Positions 1 to 11,528 of a stretch of 64,000 nucleotides of DNA are shown here, piece by piece. Source of the stretch: Nereocystis luetkeana. Taxonomy: Eukaryota > Sar > Phaeophyceae > Laminariales > Laminariaceae. The stretch's first letter is position 1. Each line of letters starts with the position of its first letter. The stretch is taken from positions 2,883,732 to 2,947,731 of the forward strand of contig JARUPZ010000005.1 of the NCBI GenBank assembly GCA_031213475.1, written 5' to 3'. A program made the translations under genes and the position numbers. The notes beneath the pieces were generated by a model that worked only from the letters and a program-made list of their open reading frames with translations, did not search any database and had not been told where the DNA came from.

Positions 1-772
1 ATGCATCCTAAGCAGTGGATACGAGATACACAATGCAAATCAAACTGAGGAGAGAAAACCTGGTAGTTTCCGATAGGAAAACAAAGCCCCTCCCCAGCGC
101 GCATACTCACGCGCCGTCTTAGTCGCTGACGCAGTGAACGGAGAATCAAACGAGCTTGACTTTGTTCAAGTATCTGACATGGTTCCCAATGACGATTGGG
201 CATCTTCACCGTTTGAGTACTGCACTGCTGTACATGTACATAAGGTTGACCCTAATTTTCAAGTGCTTCGTCCCCGCATGGGGAGGGCAGTTCTATATAG
301 GTGAGGCCACATATGCCCACTGCCCAAACTAAAGGCTCCCTTCATTTGCGAACGCGATCGTGAAGTGGTTGGGCGTACCACGCACCTGTTGTGTCGTCCG
401 TCTCCAAGCATCGAGCGATCCGCCTGATCGGAAAAGAACGGTTGTAGGAATTCTAGATTGCATGACTAATGCTGGAAAACATGATGTAGGCATGGTGTAA
501 CCGAGCAGGATACCTTCCTATTTGACTCTCCAAGATTAGTGGCCCAGTGTTGGAAACACGAAGCGAAAGGTGGGATTGGGATGCCAATAAGCAGTAGGTA
601 GTTTCCGTGCTGGGGGGGTGTTTGTCACCACCTTTCTACAACTACTTTCACGAAAACCGTTATACAAGGGTTACGATCTTGAAGTGGTGGTGGATGAATG
701 ACGTTTGAGGACTCATGAATTAGTTTTAGAACGAAAGGGTCTCACCAGTGGACACTGTTCGGGCTGGGGGGG
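1..772. other. Intergenic, nothing recognised
   Basis: No reading frame of convincing length or composition and no repeat shared with the rest of the window was seen here. Confidence 0.5.
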
Positions 773-1236
773 TGGCGTGAAGGTGGCGTGAACGTCAGTG
801 CCTTCAAACGACTTACTTACTCGGAGTCATGTCAGTACCTTCAAACGTGGCGTGAACGTCAGTGCCTTAAACGACTTACTTACTCGGAGGCGCGTCAGTG
901 CCTTCAAACGACTTACTTACTCGGAGGCACGTCAGTGAAGGTGGCGTGAACGTCAGTGCCCTCAAACGACTTACTTACTCGGAGTCATGTCAGTACCTTC
1001 AAACGTGGCGTGAACGTCAGTGCCTTCAAACGACTTACTTACTCGGAGGCGCGTCAGTGCCTTCAAACGACTTACTTACTCGGAGTCACGTCAGTACCTT
1101 CTAACGTGGCGTGAATGTCAGGGCCCTCAACCGATCTGCTTACTCGGAGTCACGTCAGTACTTTAGGGGGTGGCGTGAACTTCTGAACCTTCAAACGACT
1201 TACTTTCTTGGAGTCAAACGTCAGTATCTTCAAAAG
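773..1236 (+). repeat. Complex minisatellite with higher-order period
   Basis: The stretch is built from two alternating blocks: one containing GGCGTGAACGTCAGTGCC followed by TTCAAACGACTTACTTACTC, and a shorter one containing GTCAGTACCTTCAAAC. The block GAAGGTGGCGTGAACGTCAG recurs 158 bp apart (about 779 and 937), showing a higher-order period. Units decay towards the right end after about 1110. Short open frames here are by-products of the repeat. Confidence 0.85.
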
Positions 1237-1294
1237 ACCACACTAGGGGTGCACCAAACGTTCCCGAGCGAAGTTTCACACAGAGCTTGCAAAG

Positions 1295-1531
1295 ATGAGT
1301 TTCGACGAAATCCTCGATTGCACAGTTGGTGTTGGGGTATTGGCAGCCAAACTCAAGGTCTTCCATGAGCGGCCGAACCACATGAGGCTCGAATGTGAAT
1401 TCGTCCAATTTCTTGGCGGAGAGGCAGCAGATGTTCTGGAGGCTGAGAGGGATACTCAAGAGACGGCAGGGGAAAAAGAGCCCCAGAAGAGCGCGGGACG
1501 ACGCGGCAACTCAGAGGAGTTCCTCGGGTGA
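1295..1531 (+). CDS. Hypothetical short ORF, 78 codons
   Basis: I do not recognise this protein. It begins with ATG in an A-rich context (AAAGATGAGT) and has mixed amino-acid composition for its first 60 residues, unlike the low-complexity frames downstream. It runs directly out of the minisatellite and ends in an acidic and polar tail. It could be a first exon continuing by splicing into the GC-rich stretch after 1530, or chance. No domain or motif is visible. Confidence 0.2.
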   Translation: MSFDEILDCTVGVGVLAAKLKVFHERPNHMRLECEFVQFLGGEAADVLEAERDTQETAGEKEPQKSAGRRGNSEEFLG

Positions 1532-2350
1532 GCAGAAGCTGGGGGTCAACAGGGTCTTGATCAAGGAGGCGGCCAGCAAACGCGGAAGGGAACGCATCCA
1601 CGCGAATCGGGCGCACGAGCATTGGACCGGGGGGTAGCGAATCACTTCCGTCGAGCAGCCCGGTCTGAGCTATCAAGCGTCTATGAGAGGACGCCGGATC
1701 AGGGGTCGGGTAGGTTTGTGTGTACCCGTTACATAAGCGGCAAAGGATGCTAAAGCATTGTACCATTTTCAAGTTAGATGCACGGAGCCGCAGTCGCAGT
1801 CGTGACCGCCGTAGCTGCCACCACCGCCGTAGCAGGAGTGCCACGCAGGAGCGCAACCGCAGTAGCAGCAACCGAGCACGGCAACGGGAACCGGCAGGAC
1901 GGGGGGGCAATCAGGTCCACCACCTCCGCCGCCGCGGAGGGAGCGCAAACAGCCGGCCCAGCAGGAGAAGGAGGAAGAGGTGGAACAGCGTCAGGCGCAG
2001 CAACTGTGTCATCATCAGCAGCAGCAGCAACTGCAGCCGCCGCAGAAGCCGAAACAGCAGCAGCGACCGTCAGAAGGAAAAGCGGAAGGCGTAGGAGCCT
2101 CGTCACGAGCATCGGGGATGTCCGTACGTGGCCGAAGCTCGTTAATCGTCGAATGGATAAGGAAGGACGCGGCAGCCGGTTCGTCGGGGATATGGAGGAG
2201 GAGTTGCCCACGCTGTTACCGGGTAGTGGCCGGGATACCCGCTGTGCACCGACGATAGTTATGCGTCGGGCAGGGGGGGTGTTGCAGCGCTACGGGCTTC
2301 AGGAGTCGCCCAGGTGGGCGACAGGGTATTCTGTGATGTACGTTGACTGA
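1532..2350. other. GC-rich low-complexity stretch with CAG/GCA runs
   Basis: All three plus-strand frames are largely open because of biased composition: one is Arg/Ser rich, one Ala/Thr rich, and the third gives a Gln/Glu-rich segment with Pro and Gln runs between about 1911 and 2100. That third frame has several stops upstream. The Gln/Glu-rich segment looks most protein-like, but no start, splice site or family could be assigned, so no gene is called. Confidence 0.4.
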
Positions 2351-2816
2351 CCTGACCAGTGACGCACGGAGGGTGCATCGTGTAAGGCAGCGATAAAGCC
2401 GTAGGATGGCTCGCTGTCATATCGATGTAGGTATGCAATGGAGTGTCCCCGGCGGGGGAGGCCATTGTCTGGGTCATGGAAACCCCGTATCGGCTGTAAT
2501 GGTCGATGCGGGTGCTCTCTGGCCCTACCTGGGGTTAGTCAATCCCACCAAAGAACGAAAGAAACAAGTCAAACCATATCCTGTTCACACACCGTGCATG
2601 ATTATCGCCTATCACGTGCCTGTCTGTTAACCACGCGTCGCATTCGCTGAGCAATATCAACACTCAACTCTCGTGGCGTCTGGCCACCCCGTGGCCAGAG
2701 AGGATTTAGGAGCGAGGTACGGAGGAAATCCCCATGAGGACTCTCTCAACGAACGACAACAGCTGGCTATCGAGGTGAGACCGGGCCGATAGCGGCACAC
2801 AGGAGGAGGCAGCTGT

Positions 2817-3042
2817 AACAGTATTGACTCTGGTATCTCGCTGCTCACGCTGCTCTACTCGCTTTCTTATTCCAAGTGCGAAAAAAACAAAGCACCGATA
2901 ACCAACAACGATGCCTGACGGTCCTCTGCCGCTCCCTACTCGGCGCCTGGCTCTCCCCTGCTCGTGCTGGGACCCCGACTAGTATTGACTCTGGTATCTC
3001 GCTGCTCACGCTGCTCTACTCGCTTTCTTATTCCATGTGCGA
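2817..3042 (+). repeat. 60-bp direct duplication spaced by 163 bp
   Basis: The 60 bp at about 2820-2879, starting AGTATTGACTCTGGTATCTC, recurs at about 2983-3042 with one difference near its end. The intervening 100 bp is unique. An AATAAA lies about 60 bp after the second copy, so an LTR or gene 3' end is possible. No element boundaries could be fixed. Confidence 0.7.
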
Positions 3043-3211
3043 CTGTTCCTACTCGTTCCTTTCGTGCCGCAACATAATTTCCTTCTACTATTACCCCGTA
3101 ATAAACATCCCGTTGTTTCTGTGTGAAACCCCCCGTTAGTCATTCAACACACTGGTGTATCTTTCTACCCGTTGCCCTCCAAACAACAGGTTGTCTCTAA
3201 GACAACCTTTC

Positions 3212-3743
3212 TCATTGATAAGCCGTACTCAAGGAGCCGTGTGGCGTGGTTGGAAGACGAACCTGCTCTGCTCGGCTCGTATTGTCTGACGCCAAGGGGC
3301 TGGGCATAGTTGACGAACGCAGGGCGGAGACGGCAGTCTGGGTAGCAAGGTACCAGGCGGATTAGCAGGGAGAACCTGGCTATACTACTCGTACCACAAG
3401 CTGCTGCCGCCACCTGGAAGGTGCTTTGGGCTTTGGTCTGCCTGTTATTTCCCCTTTGTTATTTTTCCTTGTTACTTTCTCCTTGGTTCTTTGTCTTACT
3501 CTGTTCACAAGCAGTGGTGTTTTTTGTTATTTCTTCTTTTTTCCAGCTCGTTTTTTTTCAAGTGTTGGCCACCTCGCCTGCGGGGGGGGGGGTACGACAG
3601 ATTGTTTCTCTTAGATTTTGCTTTCATTTTTCTTCTTTTTCTTTTTCGTTTTGTCTACAGTACCTTGTTTTTGTTTTCTCTATGATTGTTTCTTTTCGTT
3701 TCACTATTTCATAGATTGCGTATGTCGTGCCTGTCGTATCTAG
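3212..3743 (+). mobile_element. LINE 3' UTR fragment, left half of host copy A
   Basis: This plus-strand segment matches the 3' untranslated region of the LINE whose coding part lies at 4677-8412 on the other strand. Shared landmarks include the segment with GACGCCAAGGGGCTGGGC, a G-run of about 10, and the end CGTATCTAG. It stops abruptly at CTAG, 200 bp short of the normal end. The missing 200 bp is found at 8605-8804, so this copy was split by the LINE that now lies between. Confidence 0.85.
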
Positions 3744-4676
3744 TGTGTGTGTGTGTGTGTGTTCTTCACATTAAACCGTTCTTTCTACCCGTCGACATCC
3801 AGCACAACCAGTGTCCGTGCCGATTCTTCCATCCTAGAAGAGATACAAGTTCTGTGGTCACAAAGCTACGCCACAGAGATACTACGTTGCCACGTGTGCA
3901 GTGTGAACTGCAGTGGGCAATGCAAAGCCATGTCATCATACTAGATACGACAGGCACGACATACGCAATCTATGAAATAGTGAAACGAAAAGAAACAATC
4001 AAAGAGAAAACAAAAACAAGGTAGACAAGTCGAAAAAGAAAAAGAAGAAAAAAAATGAAAGCAAAATCTAAGAGAAACAATCTGTCGTGCCCCCCCCCCC
4101 GCAGGCGAGGTGGCCTACACTTGAAAAAGAACGAGCTGGAAAAAAGAAGAAATAACAAAAGACACCACTGCTTGTGAACAGAGTAAGACAAAGAACCAAG
4201 GAGAAAGTAACAAGGAAAAATAACAAAGGGGAAATAACAGGCAGACCAAAGCCCAAAGCACCTTCTAGGTGGCGGCAGCAGCTTGTGGTACGAGTAGTAT
4301 AGCCAGGTTCTCCCTGCTAATCCGCCTGGTACCTTGCTACCCAGACTGCCGTCTCCGCCCTGCGTTCGTCAACTATGCCCAGCCCCTTGGCGTCAGACAA
4401 TACGAGCCGAGCAGAGCAGGTTCGTCTTCCTACCACGCCACACGGCTCCTTGAGTACGGCTTATCAATCAGAAAAGGAAGAGGAAGAGAAAAAATGAAAT
4501 GAAAATCACGGAGAGTCAGCGCAAGAAAGAAAAAAAAAAAAAAAAAAACAAAAAAAAACAAAAAAAAAAAAAAATAAATAAATAAAAAAAAAAACTAAAA
4601 GAGAAGACAAGGGAAGACCACGTTCGAGCCAGCTGCACCAGTTGGTAGCACTAGTAGTATGGTCATATTCTACTTC
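3744..4676 (-). other. LINE 3' untranslated region with (AC)n tail
   Basis: Read on the minus strand, about 930 bp follow the stop codon: a homopolymer-rich stretch (long A/T runs around 4525-4595), a conserved block shared by all LINE copies in the window, a G-run of 10-12, and a final 200-bp block ending in (AC)10. Copies A, C, D, E and F share this end, which defines it as the element terminus. Confidence 0.85.
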
Positions 4677-6267
4677 CTAGTCGACTTGGTGCCTTGCTAC
4701 CCTGTCTGCCATCTCCTTCCTACTTTCGTCTACCGCCGTTTCCCTTCTACCCCTCCTGTTCCCCCCCCTCTCCGCATTCACTCGGTCGGGCTTTATGCCA
4801 CTTCTCCTGTTGCCCCCTCCCCCCCCGTTCCTTTGGGCACCATCCACGGCGGATGCGCGGCGCTGTCTACTCATCTCAGCCTCAGCCTCGTGCCACCTCA
4901 CCATGAACCGTTCGGCTGCTTCAAGGATCCCCCGGTACCACTTCCCCACCTTTTTGGCTGCAGTGGACCACAACGCGGTCTCAACTCCAAACACCAAGGG
5001 GGCAACTTCCGTTGACCCTTCGGTGGCTCGGAACTCCCTAAGGTCTTCGACTATGCATCTATGCCAAGTCTTACACTGTCCGCCTGGTCTCGGGTTCTCC
5101 CCACCAGCTATCGTCCCGAGCATTACCCGATTGGGTAATCGCTCCTTGCTTTGCCGTGCCACGCCCCCCGCAAAGAAGAGCCGCCGTTTGCGAATGGTCG
5201 TTTCGATGCTCTCGCAACGTGTCATCTTGAGGGCCTTCGCGTACGAGAGGGTGGCATGGTCAGTACGAAGTCGGCGCTGGAAGCCAATGACTCGCAACAG
5301 GACTTGGTGGTGAGCCGTTCGAAGCTTGGCAAAGTGTTCCGCTCTGAGGGTCCACGTCACACACCCGTACAGCAGGGTCTCAATCACCTCGGCCTTCAGC
5401 ATTCGGACTTTAAGGCTAAGGGGGGCGGTCGTCCTATCATACAACTCCGGGCCGAACCGTTTGAAGCATGCTCGCATGAGGCGGATCCGTCGGTCGATTT
5501 CGAGCGAGAGGTCAGCGTTTTCGTGGATAACGCCGCCTAGGTATAAGAACTGGGTCGTCTGCTTATACCTCTGACCTGCCGCTTCGATGACGAGCGGTGG
5601 TGCGAGGGTTGTCCGGTCTGGTGTTTGTAGGACCATTGTCTCAGTCTTCTTTTCCGACACCGTGAGGCCTGCTGCTTCGAAGACAGTCACGATGACTGTC
5701 ATCATTTTTGCGAGCCCTTCAGCCGACTTCGAGACAATTCCTGCATCGTCGGCGTACAACATGCCCCATACAGACCTTCGCACGCACGCCAATGGCTCCT
5801 CCTTCCCTGTTCGAACTACTCCAGCTTCCAAGAGTTGGACCAAATCCCTTACAATGGCTTCGTCTTGGCTGAAGCGTACTAGTACGGCGTGTAACGCAGC
5901 AGCGAAGAACACGTTGAACAGTAACGGTGACAGTACACAGCCTTGCCGTAGCCCCTGCGTGACATCAAACCATTCCGAGAGCTCGCCGTCATCAGTACGC
6001 ACGCGAGCCCGCATGCCATCGTGGAAATTACGGATAATTCTCAGCATCTTGGTTGGTACGCCAAAGCGTGTGAGTACCTTCCATAACAGCTCTCGGTCGA
6101 CAGAGTCGTACGCTTTCTGCAGATCGATGAAGCACACGTATAAGGGGATTTTCCTCTGTCGTCCGAGCTCTTGCAGCCGGCGCACGACGAACAACATATC
6201 AATCGTTGATCGTGCGGGGCGGAAGCCGCACTGTTCCTCGGGGAGTAGTTCCTCGGTCTCGCAGTAG
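4677..6267 (-). CDS. LINE polyprotein, C-terminal part: reverse transcriptase
   Basis: This is the same protein after the frameshift. The frame opens before the Met at 6197, reading [14 protein letters not shown]. Reverse transcriptase motifs follow in order: motif [13 protein letters not shown], motif [16 protein letters not shown], and the catalytic YADD of motif C about 150 residues after the Met at 6197. A thumb and a C-terminal region with [17 protein letters not shown] and a long Gly/Arg-rich basic tail come next. The polymerase copies the element RNA at the endonuclease nick. All catalytic Asp residues are present, so the 4-bp insertion upstream is the only clear inactivating change. 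No RNase H domain is seen. Confidence 0.9.
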
Positions 6268-8412
6268 TTAGTTGCTGAGGCGGGACGCGACGATTTTCAA
6301 CAACACTTTGCCTGCGTGGGCAACAAGCGAGATCCCTCTATAGTTGTTGCAGTCAGTTCGATCCTTCTTTTTGTGAAGGACCTTGATGATCGCATCTTTC
6401 CATTGCTGAGGGACTTCTCCTGTTAACCAAACATTGACAAGGATGTTGTGAAAGCGCTGGGCGAATGCCGGGTGGTCGATTTTTAGGAGTTCGACCGGGA
6501 GACCATCTGGCCCGACAGCTTTCCAATTCGACATCCCCTTCAGTGCTTCGGTCATCTCGTCTATGGATGGTTCATCTTCAAGCGACAGTTTAGGCGGTCG
6601 CGGTGGCACGAGCTCGATGATCGTGGGATCGAGTTTCAGCGACTTCGTGTTCAAGAGTTTGTGATAAAACCCCGCCCATCGTTCACGAATTCGCACCTTA
6701 TCCCGTAGGATCGTGCCATCCTCGTCCCTAATGAACTGTTCGCTCCTCGCTTTAGTCCCTTCCAATCCTACCGTACTCTTAAGGTGCTTGTAAAAGCCTC
6801 TTTGGTCGTTGTTCGCTAGGAGTCGTTCGGTTTCGGCAAGGTACGCTTCGAAGTACGCATGCAGTCCTGCGGCAATCACCTTCTGCAGGTTCGCACACGC
6901 AGATCTCAGGGTCTTCCACGCGGTTCTGTCCCGGGGGTGGGCACGCAAGAATTGTCGTGCATCCTCCCTCGCTGTCCATGCTGGCATGAATGCGGCCAAG
7001 GTTTCGGCAGACTCACACCATCCATGTCTGCGGTGGCGACGTGCAGGGGGTGGTACCTCTTTTTCGACCGCATCAATAACAGCCGCAGTGAAAATCTCAA
7101 CCATACCAGACGTATTACGGGGCTGGATAGGCTGGTTGAGAGTGGAGATGATCCTGGAGACTACTCGTTCACGACAATTTCCATCGGACATAAAAAGCTG
7201 CCTGTCGAACTCTCGGCGTTTCGTCGGTCTACGTATTTGTCTGTTGGGCGCAAAACGACCACCGAGTCGGACTTTGATATACAAGATGTTGTGGTCTGAG
7301 TCAGCCTTAGCTGGGGCAGGAGGCTGTGGGACGACTTTCGCATCTTGTACTCTAGGTCGATGGACTTGACGGGTTAGGATGTAGTCAGTCCGCTTACGGT
7401 CATTCGGGCCGGTGCCGTTGTAAGTATGCGATATCCCACCCTTGCGCGTGCTGAAAAACGTGTTGGTGAGAGCCAACTTGCAATTGGTGGCGAACGACAG
7501 GAGCCGTCTGCCATTATCGTTACGAACATCACGTCCATACGCTCCCAGCACTCTGCTTTCATCATCACCGCACCCTTCCTTCCTCTGTCCAGTTCGCGCG
7601 TTGGCATCCATCAGTACAAACAGACACTCTTTCGTCGGGATTTTTTTCACCAAGTACTCCAGCTTCTGCCAGAAGATACCTTTCAGTTCGGCGTCCTTGG
7701 TACAATCAGTTGGAGCATACGCAACGACGAAATTGACTGCCTCGCATTTGCCAGCCAGCTCAAAGCGCATAGACATTAGCCGCTCGTCAACGAACTGATG
7801 AGTATACACAGACTTACTGCACAACGATTCCTTGACAGCTAGGCCTACTCCGTACAGCCCTTGCCTGGTGGCTGTTGTTTCCTGTCCTGAACAGAAAACA
7901 CGATACCCTGCCGCACGGAACGTCGTGCTGCCGGACCTCCGAGTTTCTTGCAGGCCAATGAAGTCACAGCCGAGTTGCCGTCCCTTCGCCAGTACCCGCT
8001 CGTCATGTCCGTACCCGTTCTTCCCCTTTACAGCCAGGGTGCGCACATTGTAGGTCGCTACCGTCACAAGTGCCTCCTTCTGTCTCTTACGAGCCTCGCG
8101 TGCTGCTTTCTTTGCCAGCCGACGTGAGGCTCGTCCCCGCCTTCTTTTTTTCTTTTTTTGTTTCTTTTTTTTCGCTATGGCGAAAGTGGCTCTCCGTTTC
8201 GTAGCCCGGTACGCGCCTTGGTTCCCGTTGGCTGGGTGCAGCCGTCCCAACCCACGCCGACAATCCCATCCTTCCTGTCGTGCATGCATACCCACGCTGT
8301 GGCCAGCCTCTCCACTCCACCGGCTGCCCACGTAGCGCTCTCTGCTGTGGTGATGTACCCGTCCCGCCTGAGGGATGAACTCCTCGGCGTCGGGGTTAAG
8401 AAGAAAAAACAT
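6268..8412 (-). CDS. LINE polyprotein, N-terminal part: endonuclease and start of reverse transcriptase
   Basis: The ATG at 8412 is the first in frame after an upstream TAA. A Lys/Arg-rich basic stretch (about residues 80-115) precedes an exonuclease-endonuclease-phosphatase domain (about 118-385). Its key motifs are visible: [31 protein letters not shown] and SDHNIL, the last holding the catalytic Asp-His. The enzyme of this family nicks the target DNA to prime reverse transcription. The last 100 residues contain the first reverse transcriptase motifs ([13 protein letters not shown] and NNYRGISLV). The frame then hits TAA because of a 4-bp tandem duplication (TAGT TAGT on the plus strand). 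The rest continues in the frame of the next entry. Confidence 0.9.
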   Translation of the reverse strand: MFFLLNPDAEEFIPQAGRVHHHSRERYVGSRWSGEAGHSVGMHARQEGWDCRRGLGRLHPANGNQGAYRATKRRATFAIAKKKKQKKKKRRRGRASRRLAKKAAREARKRQKEALVTVATYNVRTLAVKGKNGYGHDERVLAKGRQLGCDFIGLQETRRSGSTTFRAAGYRVFCSGQETTATRQGLYGVGLAVKESLCSKSVYTHQFVDERLMSMRFELAGKCEAVNFVVAYAPTDCTKDAELKGIFWQKLEYLVKKIPTKECLFVLMDANARTGQRKEGCGDDESRVLGAYGRDVRNDNGRRLLSFATNCKLALTNTFFSTRKGGISHTYNGTGPNDRKRTDYILTRQVHRPRVQDAKVVPQPPAPAKADSDHNILYIKVRLGGRFAPNRQIRRPTKRREFDRQLFMSDGNCRERVVSRIISTLNQPIQPRNTSGMVEIFTAAVIDAVEKEVPPPARRHRRHGWCESAETLAAFMPAWTAREDARQFLRAHPRDRTAWKTLRSACANLQKVIAAGLHAYFEAYLAETERLLANNDQRGFYKHLKSTVGLEGTKARSEQFIRDEDGTILRDKVRIRERWAGFYHKLLNTKSLKLDPTIIELVPPRPPKLSLEDEPSIDEMTEALKGMSNWKAVGPDGLPVELLKIDHPAFAQRFHNILVNVWLTGEVPQQWKDAIIKVLHKKKDRTDCNNYRGISLVAHAGKVLLKIVASRLSN

Positions 8413-8604
8413 CACCACCACCCCACGCGGTCCTTAAAGCGAGCAGGCCACCAGCCGGACCGCGCAAGGTTCCCTACCTACGCAGTCCGAAGCTCGATGT
8501 TCGTGTGACTGTCGCTAGACCGCTGCAGGTCCTGGCAGACTTCCTCGGCCCACCCCAAGGACGGGGCAGGCCGAAGCAGGCAGGTACCAGGTATTAAATA
8601 ATGG

Positions 8605-8804
8605 TATGATGACATGGCTTTGCATTGCCCACTGCAGTTCACACTGCACACGTGGCAACGTAGTATCTCTGTGGCGTAGCTTTGTGACCACAGAACTTGT
8701 ATCTCTTCTAGGATTGAAGAATCGGCACGGACACTGGTTGTGCTGGATGTCGACGGGTAGAAAGAACGGTTTAATGTGAAGAACACACACACACACACAC
8801 ACAC
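8605..8804 (+). mobile_element. LINE 3' end, right half of host copy A
   Basis: It starts TATGATGACATGGCTTTGCA, exactly the sequence that follows CGTATCTAG in intact copies, and ends in (AC)n at 8783-8804. It is therefore the missing end of the fragment at 3212-3743, separated by the 4.86-kb LINE insertion. Confidence 0.88.
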
Positions 8805-9422
8805 CACACGAATATCAACCATCGCCATCTCTTCCTGGACTGTCTGACGCAATAAAGTTGCAGCACAGTTAGGGCCAGAAACTAGGGGTGTTTTATAGCC
8901 GATTTCACCCAAATTCATGTCGGAAGGTCGTTACGAGAAAAATGAAAGGTTTGTTTTTCCACCAATGACGACGCATCAAAAATACACCAGCCATCAACAA
9001 ATTCCATTATATAGCGGCCAAAATGTCAACAGCCCCAGCGCGAAAACACAAAAAAAATACCTGGCGACCTGCGGCGAGAGAGGTGAAAAGCGGAAACAAC
9101 AAAAAAAGTGTTGCCTTGCGGCGTACCACCTGCGAGAGAGGTGATTGAAACTACATACTTTGGAGCGGGAAGGAGAGGGGCGAAAGAGGATGGAGGATGG
9201 CGAAGCTGCGCAGGCGACTGCTGACGCATATGTTCCCATTATCTACGCGTTTCGGATCGGATGTCTCTTGCATGTCCTCCACCTCGCCATTAGCGCGGGG
9301 ATGCAGACCGATAGTGTCATGGGCCCTCTCGGAACCGGTTCATGGCACGAATGGCCAAAACAGCACCTCGTTTCTTTGCTCGGTTCTGTCTGGTACAACA
9401 CGAGCAAGTCGGATGTTTCCAA
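8805..9422. other. Intergenic, nothing recognised
   Basis: No convincing gene or repeat is seen. Two similar GCGAGAGAGGTGA-like blocks about 65 bp apart near 9075 and 9130 are the only internal similarity. Confidence 0.4.
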
Positions 9423-9630
9423 CACAATTCGATGCGAGTCGACGAGGGAAGAAAAGGCTGAAATCTTCTCGCGATAAAAATGAAGGCACGTACCGTAGCG
9501 GGAAGGGGGGAGAAGAGCCTGCTATGTGACCCCGGATCTGAGTTACGAGTTGGAAGGAGAGAGAGAAGAAGATGTGCGAAGATAATGAATGGGATGGAAA
9601 AAAAAACAAAACAAAAACAAAAAAAAAAAA
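9423..9630 (+). mobile_element. SINE 3' part with poly(A)-like tail
   Basis: The stretch starting CACAATTCGATGCGAGTCGA is nearly identical, in inverted orientation, to 12153-11959, and both end in an A-rich tail. It lacks the tRNA-like head seen in the other copy, so it is a 5'-truncated retrocopy of the same SINE. Confidence 0.8.
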
Positions 9631-11182
9631 CACGACATGGTCGCAGTTCAAGACTTTGATCTTCGCAAAATTTGGGGTGGCGTGGAGCGAGAAGTTTATC
9701 AGGCCTGCTGAAACACGCTGGATGGTTATGTGGGAGGGAGCGACTATCCTCGACAGGCGTTGGGATTACGTCACGTGGATTTTTTCGCAGTGGGCACCGA
9801 GCAAGCTTCTCGGGACGCCTTTTATGAACTATTGGAGTAAACCGTATGTGATGCTCAACAATCCGTTGATGCGCGTGCACGCCAAGTTTGTCACCGCGCT
9901 CGGAGAGAAAGTGCTCTGCTGTGGCGTCGCTCCATCATTTGAAGCTCGCGGCCCTCCGCAGCGTTCTCAACACGCCTTAACCTCCCAGCTTCGGACATCG
10001 TAACTCCAGTTCGAGCGAGGAACTCATCGCTGGTTTTTTTTAGAGCTGCTTGCCTGTCGTTTTTTGTCCTAGTCTTTCGTTGCCGAGATTTACCCATCCT
10101 ACTCGAACAGGTGATTTTTGGCGAACTCTATCTCCTTGGCAAATGACTCAATACGGGTGCGGATTCGCACGATGCGTCAACCAAAACCAGATAAAGGATC
10201 CGTACGATTCACATTGTTGATACGTTACTTGGTACGACATGCTGCTGTTGCTTAGAGCAAAATATACGTGAAATCGCTGGTTTTGGGGACATTTCCACTT
10301 GTAGCGTGGTCGCCAGATATCGGATCATCTTTCTTTTTCGCACAAAGCGTAGATCATATGGTTTTACAGGTGTCGGCATAGTTTAAAGCCCCAAATCGTG
10401 ACGTAGAGCGAGCTATAATAGATATGATTCTAAAACGCACTTTTGAGTTGTATACTAGTATCGAGTTGTTTCAGGACCGCAGGGAAAAAATGGTATTATT
10501 GGTTTTTTTTTGTCTCCTTTGGTTGTTAAATTTGATTAGCCTGGTATGCATTTCATCGCGTTCATCATGCCACTTTTTAATGGTCGATATGGACCCCGTT
10601 TCTGAACCTAACAGTTATGATACCACGTCCCTGATAATTGCGTAGGTTATTCCCCATGAAGGGTATACCACTCGTTAAACTACAAAGACCAGTAACGACG
10701 TTTATAACAAGTACCGGTAGATACTTTTCTGCCTCGTGAAAAACAATACCAGGAAAAAAACAAACTATGACTGCTTCTCTCGTGATGATAGTGTGCGCGC
10801 AGATCATGGGTCTCCATGCACCGTCTTCCTGCCGCTCTTCATGGCCGCATCATCGCCTTGACCCAATCCACCCGCTCCTTTGCGCGTGCACTCGTTGCCA
10901 TTCCCTTCCAGTCGTTTCCCTTTCTCCGTCATCCTGAAAAACAAAATGCTCCTCGCACTTGCGGTTCTGCTCTGGAAAATAAAAATTCTCGCGCAGGGGG
11001 AGGTCAATCCGTCTCTTCCCCGCACGTCGACGCTCAGTCTCCCTCCTCCCTCGTCGTTGAATCCAGCCTCCTACCGGCGCAATAGACTGTGCCGTAGTGT
11101 GGCCTATGTGCACAGGCGGAGTGTCATGTTAAAATCTGTGAGCTACAAATGGACGAAAGTTTTTTTATCCAGATCTCCGAGG
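9631..11182. other. Intergenic, nothing recognised
   Basis: Only short AT-rich frames are present. No motif, repeat or RNA gene could be supported. Confidence 0.4.
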
Positions 11183-11236
11183 AACAACAACAAGAACAAG
11201 AACAGGAACAAGAACAACAACAACAACAACAACTAA
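11183..11236 (+). repeat. (AAC)n-like microsatellite
   Basis: Imperfect AACAAC/AAGAAC triplet run of about 50 bp. Confidence 0.85.
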
Positions 11237-11528
11237 TACGTACTCGTACCTGTGATACGAATTCTTTGTATACGGCCTAATGCTCATGCTCGGCGTATTT
11301 ATCTTCCGATCTCTGCTTTACAATTGTTTCCTACCCCGTACCAGGTATAATATATTGCTACTACTCGTACTGCTGTCCAATTTTTTCGTCTTCTTCGATT
11401 TCGCTACATTTCTCGTGTACGCCGTCGGGGAAGTTAAATAATGCGCAAATTCGAAAACAATAATCAGGAAAAGCATAATAATAATCGGGAAAAAACGGAA
11501 GAACAAAAAATTACGCGAAAAATTGAAG

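Larger units (their letters stand above)
3744..8604 (-). mobile_element. RTE-like non-LTR retrotransposon (LINE), nearly full length
   Basis: On the minus strand the order is a 5' region (8604-8413), one long coding region with an apurinic-type endonuclease followed by reverse transcriptase (8412-4677), a long 3' untranslated region, and a terminal (AC)n tract (3763-3744 read on the minus strand). No RNase H follows the reverse transcriptase and the tail is a microsatellite rather than poly(A). Both are known for the RTE group, so I infer an RTE-like clade. The coding region carries one visible lesion, a 4-bp duplication near 6268. The exact 5' end is uncertain because the 20 bp before 8604 match no other copy. 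Confidence 0.9.

Noticed and set aside
773-1236. CRISPR-like array
   Set aside because: Repeats and spacers are not distinct. All segments belong to the same repeat blocks, and the context is eukaryotic.
1353-2211. Minus-strand frames rich in Arg, Leu, Ala and Val
   Set aside because: They arise from GC-rich triplet bias. Five frames are open at once.
2625-3147. Solo LTR with TG and CA ends
   Set aside because: TGTTAACC at the left and TTCAACA at the right are suggestive, but no target duplication or second copy was found.
3212-4480. Foldback transposon suggested by the large inverted repeat
   Set aside because: The two arms are 3' ends of two LINE copies in opposite orientation, and the rest of the host copy is found at 8605. 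Nested insertion explains it fully.
5151-8508. Plus-strand frames of 110-226 codons opposite the LINE
   Set aside because: They lie antisense to the clear endonuclease-reverse transcriptase frame and have no domains.
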